Made by a program: the position numbers and the translations under genes. A stretch of 64,000 nt of DNA, from the NCBI RefSeq assembly GCF_002252665.1, contig NZ_NQKZ01000006.1, forward strand, positions 60,051-124,050, read 5' to 3'. The notes below the pieces were generated by a model. It saw only the letters and a program-made list of their open reading frames with translations, did no database searches and was not told where the DNA came from. Source of the stretch: Synechococcus sp. 8F6 (lineage in GTDB: Bacteria; Cyanobacteriota; Cyanobacteriia; PCC-6307; Cyanobiaceae). Every line of letters starts with the position of its first letter. The stretch's first letter is position 1. Positions 57,848 through 64,000 of the stretch are shown here, one piece after another.

Positions 57848-59074
57848 ATGGCCCAGGTCAACGGCAACTACCTCAAGCTCAAGGCGGGCTACCTGTTTCC
57901 CGAGATCGCCCGGCGGGTGAAGGCCTTCAGCGAGGCCCACCCCAGCGCGCCGATCATCCGCCTGGGCATCGGCGATGTCACCGAGCCGCTGCCCGAGGCC
58001 TGCCGCACTGCCATGAAGGCCGCCATCGATGAGATGGGCACCCGCGAGGGCTTCCACGGCTACGGCCCCGAGCAGGGCTACCTGTGGCTGCGTGAAGCGA
58101 TCGCCACCAACGATTTTCAGGCCCGCGGCTGCCAGATCAGCGCCGAGGAGATCTTCGTGTCGGATGGCTCCAAGTGCGACAGCGCCAACGTCCTCGACAT
58201 CCTCGGCTCGGACAACCGCATCGCCGTGACCGACCCGGTGTATCCGGTGTATGTGGACAGCAACGTGATGGCGGGCCGCACCGGCGACGCCGATGACGCT
58301 GGCCAATACGGCGGCCTCACCTACCTGCCGATCCATGCCGAGAACGGCTTCACCGCCCAGGTCCCGACGGAGAAGGTGGATCTGATCTACCTCTGCTTCC
58401 CCAACAACCCCACCGGTGCGGTGGCCACCAAAGAGCAGCTGAAGGCCTGGGTGGATTACGCCCGCGCCAACGACGCCCTGATCCTGTTTGACGCGGCCTA
58501 CGAGGCCTTCATTCAGGACCCCTCCCTGCCTCACTCGATCTACGAGATCGAGGGCGCCCGCGAGTGCGCCATCGAATTCCGCTCCTTCTCCAAAAACGCC
58601 GGCTTCACCGGCACCCGCTGCGCCCTCACCGTGGTGCCCCGCGGCCTGATGGGCACCGCCGCCCATGGCGAGCGCGTGGAGCTGTGGGGCCTGTGGAACC
58701 GCCGCCAGTGCACCAAGTTCAACGGCGTGAGCTACATCGTGCAGCGCGGTGCCGAAGCCGTGTATTCGGCTGAGGGCCAAGCCCAGGTGAAGGCTCTGAT
58801 CGCCTTCTACATGGAGAATGCCGCGATCATCCGCCGCGAGCTCAGTGAAGCTGGCCTGCAGGTGTATGGCGGCGAGCAGGCCCCCTACGTGTGGCTGAAG
58901 ACACCGGATGGAGTCGATTCCTGGGGCTTCTTCGATCTGCTGCTCAACAAAGCCAACGTGGTGGGCACTCCCGGCAGCGGCTTCGGCGCCGCCGGCGAGG
59001 GCTACTTCCGCCTCTCGGCCTTCAACAGCCGCGCCAATGTGGAAGACGCCATGCGGCGCATTCGGGCCCTTTAA
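57848..59074 (+). CDS. dapL: LL-diaminopimelate aminotransferase
   Basis: 408 residues. [21 protein letters not shown] start, [26 protein letters not shown], and the PLP-lysine in [13 protein letters not shown] near residue 248. [18 protein letters not shown] near the end. It makes LL-diaminopimelate directly from tetrahydrodipicolinate, the lysine and peptidoglycan route of cyanobacteria and plants. Divergent from the radical SAM gene. Confidence 0.96.
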   Translation: MAQVNGNYLKLKAGYLFPEIARRVKAFSEAHPSAPIIRLGIGDVTEPLPEACRTAMKAAIDEMGTREGFHGYGPEQGYLWLREAIATNDFQARGCQISAEEIFVSDGSKCDSANVLDILGSDNRIAVTDPVYPVYVDSNVMAGRTGDADDAGQYGGLTYLPIHAENGFTAQVPTEKVDLIYLCFPNNPTGAVATKEQLKAWVDYARANDALILFDAAYEAFIQDPSLPHSIYEIEGARECAIEFRSFSKNAGFTGTRCALTVVPRGLMGTAAHGERVELWGLWNRRQCTKFNGVSYIVQRGAEAVYSAEGQAQVKALIAFYMENAAIIRRELSEAGLQVYGGEQAPYVWLKTPDGVDSWGFFDLLLNKANVVGTPGSGFGAAGEGYFRLSAFNSRANVEDAMRRIRAL

Positions 59075-59087
59075 TGGAGCCGTCGTC

Positions 59088-59462
59088 ATGACACCAGCGG
59101 CCATGACCTCCGTAGCCAGCGACCAGCCCTTAGCTAGCGACCCACCCATCGCCACCCAGACCCCCAGCCGCGAAAGCGGCGGCGCCGCCGTGCTGGAGAA
59201 GGCTCCAGAACGGGTGCGCCAGCCCCAGCGGCGCTACAAGGTGCTGCTGCACAACGATCCAGTGAACTCGATGGAATACGTGGTGTCCACCCTGCGGCAG
59301 GTGGTGCCCAGCCTGAGCGAGCAGGACGCCATCGCTGTGATGCTCGAGGCCCACAACACCGGCGTGGGCCTGGTGATCGTGTGTGACATCGAACCGGCTG
59401 AGTTCTACTGCGAGAGCCTCAAGGCCAAGGGCCTCACCAGCACGATCGAGCCCGAGGAATGA
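59088..59462 (+). CDS. clpS: ATP-dependent Clp protease adaptor ClpS
   Basis: 124 residues from ATG 59088, 13 bases after dapL; a second ATG is at 59103. The ClpS core begins RRYKVLLHNDPVNSMEYVVSTL near residue 47, with AHNTGVGLVIVCDIEPAEFYCESLKAKGL following. A disordered ~45-residue N-terminus is longer than usual. It delivers N-degron substrates to ClpC/ClpA. ATGA overlap with the next gene. Confidence 0.93.
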   Translation: MTPAAMTSVASDQPLASDPPIATQTPSRESGGAAVLEKAPERVRQPQRRYKVLLHNDPVNSMEYVVSTLRQVVPSLSEQDAIAVMLEAHNTGVGLVIVCDIEPAEFYCESLKAKGLTSTIEPEE

Positions 59463-60268
59463 AGCCCCATTGGTGGGGCACGCTGCTCTATGTGCCCGTT
59501 TTGTACGGGCTGGGCTGGCTGGCCAGTCGCCCCCTGCTGCTGCTCGCCCCCAGCTGGCGCACCGATCAGGTGGACCTCGCCGGGCTCGCCGTCTCGCTGT
59601 TGCTGCTGCTGCTGACGCTGCCGCTGCGGCTGCGGCGCGTGTGGCAAGACCCCCAACCCTGGCAGCGTCTGGGGCTGGCGGTGCCGTTGGCATTAGCCCT
59701 GCGCAGTGGAGTGCGCGGCCTACTCAAAGCGCTGGTGCTGTTGCTGCTGGTGGCGGCGGCCCTGGTGCTGGCGGGCCAGGCCCAGTGGCTCGGGGAGCTC
59801 AACAGCGCCCTGCTGATCAACGGGCTGCTGTTGCTTGTGGGGGTCGGATTTGCCGAAGAGCTGCTGTTTCGCGGCTGGCTCTGGGGTGAGCTGGAGTTGC
59901 AGGTGGGGGCCCGCCGGGCACTGCTGCTGCAGGCGCTGATCTTCGCCCTGCTGCACCCCTGGTACCGCGCTCCGGGTCTGGAGGCGGTGGGTCTGCTGGG
60001 GGGACTGATCCTGCTGGGGTTGGTACTGGCCCTGCAGCGCCGCGCCGATGGCGGCTCCCTCTGGGGCGCCATCGGCCTGCATGGCGGCCTGGTGGGGGGC
60101 TGGTTTCTGGTGCAGAAGGGGCTGCTGCAGATCTCCCCGGCCGCACCCGGCTGGTGGGTGGGGCCCGGCGGCGCCGACATCAACCCGATCGGTGGTCTAA
60201 TCGGCTGGATCGGCCTGGCGGCCCTGCTCTGGGCGCGGCGGCACTGGTGGGCCCAACCCCTGCCATAA
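59459..60268 (+). CDS. CPBP family intramembrane metalloprotease
   Basis: 269 residues with about seven to eight hydrophobic segments. The CPBP/Rce1-type motifs are EELLFRGWLWGEL near residue 137 (EExxxR) and FALLHPWYR near 162, with a third motif near GAIGLHGGLVGGW about residue 203. Family members cleave within or near membranes, as prenyl-protein proteases or bacteriocin-immunity proteins; the substrate here is unknown. It overlaps clpS by 4 bases, so translation is probably coupled. Confidence 0.87.
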   Translation: MKPHWWGTLLYVPVLYGLGWLASRPLLLLAPSWRTDQVDLAGLAVSLLLLLLTLPLRLRRVWQDPQPWQRLGLAVPLALALRSGVRGLLKALVLLLLVAAALVLAGQAQWLGELNSALLINGLLLLVGVGFAEELLFRGWLWGELELQVGARRALLLQALIFALLHPWYRAPGLEAVGLLGGLILLGLVLALQRRADGGSLWGAIGLHGGLVGGWFLVQKGLLQISPAAPGWWVGPGGADINPIGGLIGWIGLAALLWARRHWWAQPLP

Positions 60269-60290
60269 TTGCTATCAAAGACGCTATCAA
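60265..60290 (+). promoter_or_regulatory. Promoter/operator candidate for the vapBC-type pair
   Basis: Direct repeats GCTATCAA at 60271-60278 and 60283-60290, 12 bases apart (about one helical turn), sit between a CATAAT -10-like element (around 60264-60269) and the antitoxin ATG. Spaced repeats fit an autoregulating ribbon-helix-helix antitoxin. Confidence 0.45.
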
Positions 60291-60298
60291 TCAGAGCC

Positions 60299-60532
60299 AT
60301 GGCCCAGGTGTTGATTCGTCAGCTCGACGATCAGCTGGTGGAACGGCTACGGCAGCAAGCCAAGCGACGCGGGCTCTCCCTCGAGCAATCCCTGCGCGAC
60401 ATCCTGCGCCAAGCAGCCGCCGAGCCCGCCCAACTGCTGGACGACCTGGCCCGGCTACGCAGCCAAACCCCAGCCACTGGACGGGAGCTCGACGTAGCAG
60501 AGCTGATTCGTGAGGGCCGTGAGCAGCGCTAA
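60299..60532 (+). CDS. Antitoxin, ribbon-helix-helix type (FitA/VapB-like)
   Basis: 77 residues from MAQVLIRQLDDQLVERLRQQAKRRG. The N-terminus has the strand-helix-helix pattern of Arc/FitA DNA-binding antitoxins, with SLEQSLRDILRQAA as second helix. The C-terminal half (ELDVAELIREGREQR) would wrap the toxin. An open frame ten codons upstream (60269) is less likely because the operator-like repeats lie there. It overlaps the PIN gene by about 14 bases. Confidence 0.82.
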   Translation: MAQVLIRQLDDQLVERLRQQAKRRGLSLEQSLRDILRQAAAEPAQLLDDLARLRSQTPATGRELDVAELIREGREQR

Positions 60533-60971
60533 GGCCTTGGTTTTGGATGCATCGGTGCTGTTTGGCTGGTTTGCCAACTGCCGCACCACCGCTCCTGCTC
60601 TTGCGTTGTTGGAAGCCACCACCGTGGAGCAACGGCTGGCGCCCGATCTGGTGCTGATCGAGCTGCTCAATGCCGGCTGGAAAAGCCACCGCGCCGGAGT
60701 GATCACCACCGAGCAGTTTGAGGCGATGGCCACCCACACGCCCCAGCTCCTGGGAGCCATCGTGCCCAGTGGAGAGCTTCTGGAGGCCGCCTGGCGCTGG
60801 TGCACAATCCTCGACCACCCTGCCTACGACTGCCTTTATCTGGCCTTGGCCGAACGTCGGCAAGCACCCCTGATCACCGCCGATCAACGGCTCCTGCAAC
60901 GCCTCAACAATCTGGGAGCTCCAAGCGATCTGGCGATCGATCTCAACGCTTGGGCCCTGCCCATCGCGTAA
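60519..60971 (+). CDS. PIN-domain ribonuclease toxin (VapC-like)
   Basis: 150 residues from GTG 60519 (GTG 60510 is an alternative). PIN-domain acidic residues are placed as expected: LVLDASVLFGWF (Asp near 9), APDLVLIELLNA (Glu near 48), DHPAYDCLYLALAERR (Asp near 103) and PLITADQRLLQRL (Asp near 122). VapC toxins cleave tRNA or rRNA; the target here is unknown. Paired with the upstream antitoxin. Confidence 0.85.
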   Translation: MSSAKALVLDASVLFGWFANCRTTAPALALLEATTVEQRLAPDLVLIELLNAGWKSHRAGVITTEQFEAMATHTPQLLGAIVPSGELLEAAWRWCTILDHPAYDCLYLALAERRQAPLITADQRLLQRLNNLGAPSDLAIDLNAWALPIA

Positions 60972-60989
60972 TCAACGCAGCCACCCGCT

Positions 60990-62576
60990 TCAACGCACAG
61001 CCGTAGCCAGCGCCCGCCGCCCCTCCACCGGCGCATGCAGCGCTTCCTCCAGGGGGGCCAGCCCGTAGTCGCGCTCCAGCAGCGCCATCACCGTGCGGCC
61101 GAAGTCGCCGGGGTTGGTGTCGAAAGCCTCGAGGCAGATGCGGCCGAAGGTGCTACCCATCGGCTCGGGATTCCAGAGCATCTTGCGGGCGTTCCACGGC
61201 ATCATGCTCATCGGGTTGTAGCCCGGCTGGATCAGGCCCTGATCGAAGCCGTATTGCTCCAAATGCGTGTGGGGCTGCAGGCCGATGAAGAAGATCGCCG
61301 GCTCCACCTTGTCGGCCCCGAAGATGCGCTCGAGCTCGCGGTGATAAGCCACAGTCTGGCGGATCGTTTCGGGCCGCTCGTCGATCACGTTGAACGAATA
61401 GTTCACCGACACGTGCTCACGAAAGCCCGCCCGCGCCAGCATCCGACAGCTCTCTAAAACAGTGCGCAGGTTGTACCCCATGCGCATCTTGCGCACGAGC
61501 TCCTGGGATCCTGAGGTGATGCCGATCTCGAAATACTCCATGCCCGTGGCCACCATCAGCTCGGCCAGCTCGGCATCGAGGTTGTCGGCGCGGATGTAGG
61601 CGGCCCAGCGGATGTCATCCCAGCCCTGGGCCTGAATCGCGCGCAGCAGCTGCTTGGCATCCTCGATGTAACGCCGCGCCGGGATGAACTGGGCATCGGT
61701 GAACCAGAAGCCCCGCACCCCTTTGGCGTAGAGCTGGGCCATCTCGGCGATCACCTCCTCCACCGGGTTCACCCGCACCGCCTTGCCTTCCACCACCGTG
61801 TAGACGCAGTAGCAACAGTTGTGGGGGCAGCCGCGCTTGGTCTGCACGCCCACGTAGAAGTCGCCACCGTCGAGATACCAATCCAACTGGGGCCAGATCT
61901 CGGCGATGTAGGCGTAGTTGCAGGCAGTTTTCTCCATGCCCGCCGGTTGCTCGTGGATCAGCCCCGGCCGGGGCTCTTCACCCACCACAAAGCAGCGCTC
62001 CCCCGCCAGAGAGTCGCCGCGGATCAGCTTCTCCAGCAGCGGCTCCCCTTCCCCCACCGAAACCACCGTGCCCTTGGGCAACCGGCGACCCAACTGCTCA
62101 TAAAACACACTCACGGCGCCCCCGCCGAGCACAGCCGTGGCCTGGGGCTGGTAGCGCCGGGCCCGCTTCAGACCACGGCGCACCAGGCGCAGGTTGCGCC
62201 ACAGCTCGCCATAAAAAGAGCCCATCAGGCGCAGGCCGCCGAGGGCACCGCGCAGGCGCTTGAGGGGATTGGCGGCATAGAACACCTCAAAGGAGTTCTG
62301 CAGCGGATTGCCGCCGCGCCCGTCCACCGGCGCATAGATCTGGATGTCGCGCCAGGAGAACACCAGCAGGCTGGGGCGGAACTGCTCCACCGTGGCCAGC
62401 AGCACCCGCTCCACATCCAGCAGCGGCACGGCGGCCAGATCGAGAATCCGCTGCGGAATCGCCGGAAACTGCTTGTGGATGTGATCGGCCAGGTACACCG
62501 GGCCGATCGGGAAGATGGGGTTGCAGGGCAGGCGCACCAGCAGCACTCGCTGATCGCGCGTGGCGCTCACGGCCAT
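60990..62576 (-). CDS. B12-binding-type radical SAM protein (possible PSII high-light acclimation family)
   Basis: 528 residues from ATG 62576; a longer frame to 62735 lies inside cofG. An N-terminal cobalamin-binding-like domain (RVLLVRLPCNPIFPIGPVYLADHI) precedes the radical SAM cluster TKRGCPHNCCYCVYTVVEG (CX3CX2C). YFEIGITSGSQELVRKMRMGYN and VNYSFNVIDERPETIRQTV follow. I recall near-full-length relatives in Synechococcus being named photosystem II high-light acclimation radical SAM proteins, a name based on expression. No reaction is established. It overlaps cofG by 10 bases. Confidence 0.8.
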   Translation of the reverse strand: MAVSATRDQRVLLVRLPCNPIFPIGPVYLADHIHKQFPAIPQRILDLAAVPLLDVERVLLATVEQFRPSLLVFSWRDIQIYAPVDGRGGNPLQNSFEVFYAANPLKRLRGALGGLRLMGSFYGELWRNLRLVRRGLKRARRYQPQATAVLGGGAVSVFYEQLGRRLPKGTVVSVGEGEPLLEKLIRGDSLAGERCFVVGEEPRPGLIHEQPAGMEKTACNYAYIAEIWPQLDWYLDGGDFYVGVQTKRGCPHNCCYCVYTVVEGKAVRVNPVEEVIAEMAQLYAKGVRGFWFTDAQFIPARRYIEDAKQLLRAIQAQGWDDIRWAAYIRADNLDAELAELMVATGMEYFEIGITSGSQELVRKMRMGYNLRTVLESCRMLARAGFREHVSVNYSFNVIDERPETIRQTVAYHRELERIFGADKVEPAIFFIGLQPHTHLEQYGFDQGLIQPGYNPMSMMPWNARKMLWNPEPMGSTFGRICLEAFDTNPGDFGRTVMALLERDYGLAPLEEALHAPVEGRRALATAVR

Positions 62577-63613
62577 GGACTCGTGGGTCCGGAGGAGCTG
62601 GACGCTAACAAGTGTGCTTCGGTGCGGTGGGCCTGGCGCTGCAGGGCCGGCGGCAGCCAGTGGCGCCAGGCAGGGTGCACGCACAACCTCGGCACCAGGC
62701 TGAAACCGGCGCGCTCCAGCACAGCCGCCAACCATGCCGGGGTGGGCTGGGGAAAGGCGCGGTTGATCACATCGCTGCTGTCGATCCCGCCGAGATCGTC
62801 GATGCCGGCGGCCAGTGCATCGGGCAGGGCCTCCAGAGGCCAGAGGTTGGGGGGCAGTTGCAGATGCACCTCCGGCGGCAGGATCGCTCGGGCCTCCGCG
62901 ATGGTGACGAGCAGGTCGGCCTGCTCAGCAGCGGTGAGCAATTCGGCTGCGGCACCGTCGGGCCGAAAGGGCTGCAGGATCACCTCCTGCAGATGTCCCC
63001 AGCGTTGCTGCAGGTGGGCTAGCCGCTCTAACCCCGCGCGGCGGTCGGCGTGGCTCTCGCCCACCCCGAGCAGCAGCCCGGTGGTGAAGGGAATCCCCAG
63101 GCGGCCAGCCTGTTCCAATTGGCCGAGGCGCACGGCCAGCCGTTTGCTGGGGGCGTACCGGTGCAAGGCGTCGTAGGCGGGGCCGAGGCCCTCCAGCATC
63201 AATCCCATCGAGGCGTTGAGGCGACCCAGGGCGGCCATCTCCGCCAGCGACAGGGGGCCAGCATTGGTATGCGGCAATCTCCCCTGCGCCCACGCCAACC
63301 GGCTGAGGGCCAGCAACCGCTCAAACCAGGCACGCCGCTCGGTCGCATGGGGCGCCACCTCGCCGCTGAGCAGCAACACCTCCGTCGCCTCGGGCCGAGC
63401 CACCAGAAGGGCCTGGGCGGCGGCATCGCTAAGGGCATCAGCGAGGTTGTCCGCAAGGGGGCCTGCGGGGTCGGGCGGGCGCCGAAAACTGCAGTAGCCG
63501 CAGGCGTTGAAGCAAAACCGGGTGGGCACCAGGGTGACGCTCGGGCTCCACGTAATCGGCCGTGCCGCCGACCTCAGAACTCCCGGCTCATCAGCTGCGC
63601 TGATCAGAGTCAT
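62567..63613 (-). CDS. cofG: 7,8-didemethyl-8-hydroxy-5-deazariboflavin synthase subunit 1 (CofG)
   Basis: 348 residues. Radical SAM cluster [10 protein letters not shown] near residue 34 (CX3CX2C), [29 protein letters not shown], and [12 protein letters not shown] near the end. With CofH (not in the window) it makes F0, which cyanobacteria use as the 8-HDF antenna of DNA photolyase. The next gene downstream is another radical SAM protein. It is divergent from psbA. Confidence 0.93.
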   Translation of the reverse strand: MTLISAADEPGVLRSAARPITWSPSVTLVPTRFCFNACGYCSFRRPPDPAGPLADNLADALSDAAAQALLVARPEATEVLLLSGEVAPHATERRAWFERLLALSRLAWAQGRLPHTNAGPLSLAEMAALGRLNASMGLMLEGLGPAYDALHRYAPSKRLAVRLGQLEQAGRLGIPFTTGLLLGVGESHADRRAGLERLAHLQQRWGHLQEVILQPFRPDGAAAELLTAAEQADLLVTIAEARAILPPEVHLQLPPNLWPLEALPDALAAGIDDLGGIDSSDVINRAFPQPTPAWLAAVLERAGFSLVPRLCVHPAWRHWLPPALQRQAHRTEAHLLASSSSGPTSPWP

Positions 63614-63669
63614 CAGCAGGCCTGCGGCATCCAGGCCGCGGCTCTCTCACCATCACCGCAATCTTCCGT

Positions 63670-63726
63670 TACAGTTGCGAGCGACGGGATTCCGTCCGGC
63701 TGTTTTCGCTGCTGCCCTTTCGGCAG
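63670..63726 (+). promoter_or_regulatory. psbA promoter/leader candidate
   Basis: TACAGT (63670-63675) may be the -10. The leader then holds two small hairpins, GACGG-GATT-CCGTC (63683-63696) and CTGCC-CTTTC-GGCAG (63712-63726). The remaining leader up to the ATG is pyrimidine-rich without a Shine-Dalgarno, as usual for psbA. Confidence 0.35.
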
Positions 63727-63780
63727 ATCGGATTCCCGCCTTCCATACCCGTTCCTCTGGAACACCCTTCTCTCGTTCTC

Positions 63781-64000
63781 ATGACAACCACAATTCAGCA
63801 GCGCCAAGGCGCTTCTGCGTGGAACCAGTTCTGCGAGTGGGTCACCTCCACCAACAACCGCCTCTATGTGGGCTGGTTCGGTGTGCTGATGATCCCCTGC
63901 CTCCTGGCTGCCACCATCTGCTTCATCGTGGCGTTCATCGCCGCTCCCCCTGTCGACATCGACGGCATCCGTGAGCCCGTCGCCGGCTCCCTGATGTACG
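63781..64000 (+). CDS. psbA: Photosystem II D1 protein, partial (cut by window edge)
   Basis: First 73 residues of D1: [20 protein letters not shown], then [20 protein letters not shown] and the first membrane helix, ending [12 protein letters not shown]1 binds the PSII manganese cluster and the Q-B quinone. The residue-130 position that separates low-light and high-light D1 isoforms lies outside the window, so the isoform cannot be told. Confidence 0.97.
   Translation, partial: MTTTIQQRQGASAWNQFCEWVTSTNNRLYVGWFGVLMIPCLLAATICFIVAFIAAPPVDIDGIREPVAGSLMY

Overview
This window is a GC-rich chromosomal segment of a unicellular cyanobacterium, most like the Cyanobium / freshwater-to-marine Synechococcus (alpha-cyanobacterial) group. 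The evidence is the gene content: psaA, psaB, psaI, psaL and psbA for the photosystems, ndhN of NDH-1, the clock factor LdpA, ferredoxin-dependent glutamate synthase, a fused CbiG-CobJ, and an RNase E with an arginine-rich C-terminus. Gene order in the ribosomal clusters is cyanobacterial, and HIP1 octamers (GCGATCGC) are scattered through it. No phage, transposon, CRISPR array or rRNA was found.

Layout. (1) 34-3168, minus strand: ndhN, ldpA and an R3H/AAA ATPase, overlapping and probably one operon. (2) 3676-20388, plus strand: a ribosomal superoperon (rplC-D-W-B, rpsS, rplV, rpsC, rplP, rpmC, rpsQ, rplN-X-E, rpsH, rplF-R, rpsE, rplO, secY, adk, rpmJ, rpsM, rpsK, rpoA, rplQ, truA, rplM, rpsI, rpmE, prfA). 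It lacks rpsJ, rpsN, rpmD and infA. A strong terminator-like hairpin lies between rplO and secY. (3) 20395-25813: an HNH protein, alanine racemase, tRNA-Ser(GCU), a small AT-richer stretch with an orphan ORF, and envelope-related genes (class A beta-lactamase-like hydrolase, NlpC/P60 peptidase, polyprenyl-phosphate glycosyltransferase). (4) 25762-32138: photosystem I genes psaI-psaL (plus) and psaA-psaB (minus), each group closed by an intrinsic terminator, plus small lipoprotein and helical-repeat genes. (5) 32521-43918: a P/E-rich lipoprotein overlapping cbiG-cobJ, tRNA-Pro(CGG), lipA, the 4.6-kb glsF, a phosphodiester glycosidase-domain protein and a HesB-like protein. (6) 43984-48845: the str-type cluster rpsL-rpsG-fusA-tuf with rpsJ at its end, closed by a terminator. 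(7) 48948-60971: Lon-N-domain protein, a likely quinone methyltransferase, pheA, DUF1997, rnhB, rne, a two-module radical SAM protein, dapL, clpS, a CPBP membrane protease and a VapBC-type toxin-antitoxin pair. (8) 60990-64000: a B12-binding radical SAM protein, cofG, and the first 220 bases of psbA, cut by the window edge.

How it fits together. The window links translation machinery and quality control with photosynthetic electron transport (PSI, PSII D1, NDH-1), ferredoxin- and Fe-S-dependent enzymes (LdpA, GlsF, LipA, CofG, two further radical SAM proteins, a HesB-like protein) and mRNA turnover (RNase E with a long structured leader). Several transcription units are preceded by a TAnnnT -10-like hexamer (TAGGAT, TACAGT, TAAGGT) without a recognisable -35. 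Palindromes in the leaders of rpsL, glsF, psaI and rne, and a hairpin in the rpsL-rpsG gap, are the main regulatory candidates.

Limits. All calls are from reading translations and motifs. No database search, structure prediction or codon statistics were run. Start codons are uncertain where several GTG/TTG/CTG choices exist, and this is stated gene by gene. No wholly new system is evident. The most interesting leads are regulatory DNA and odd gene starts rather than new protein families.
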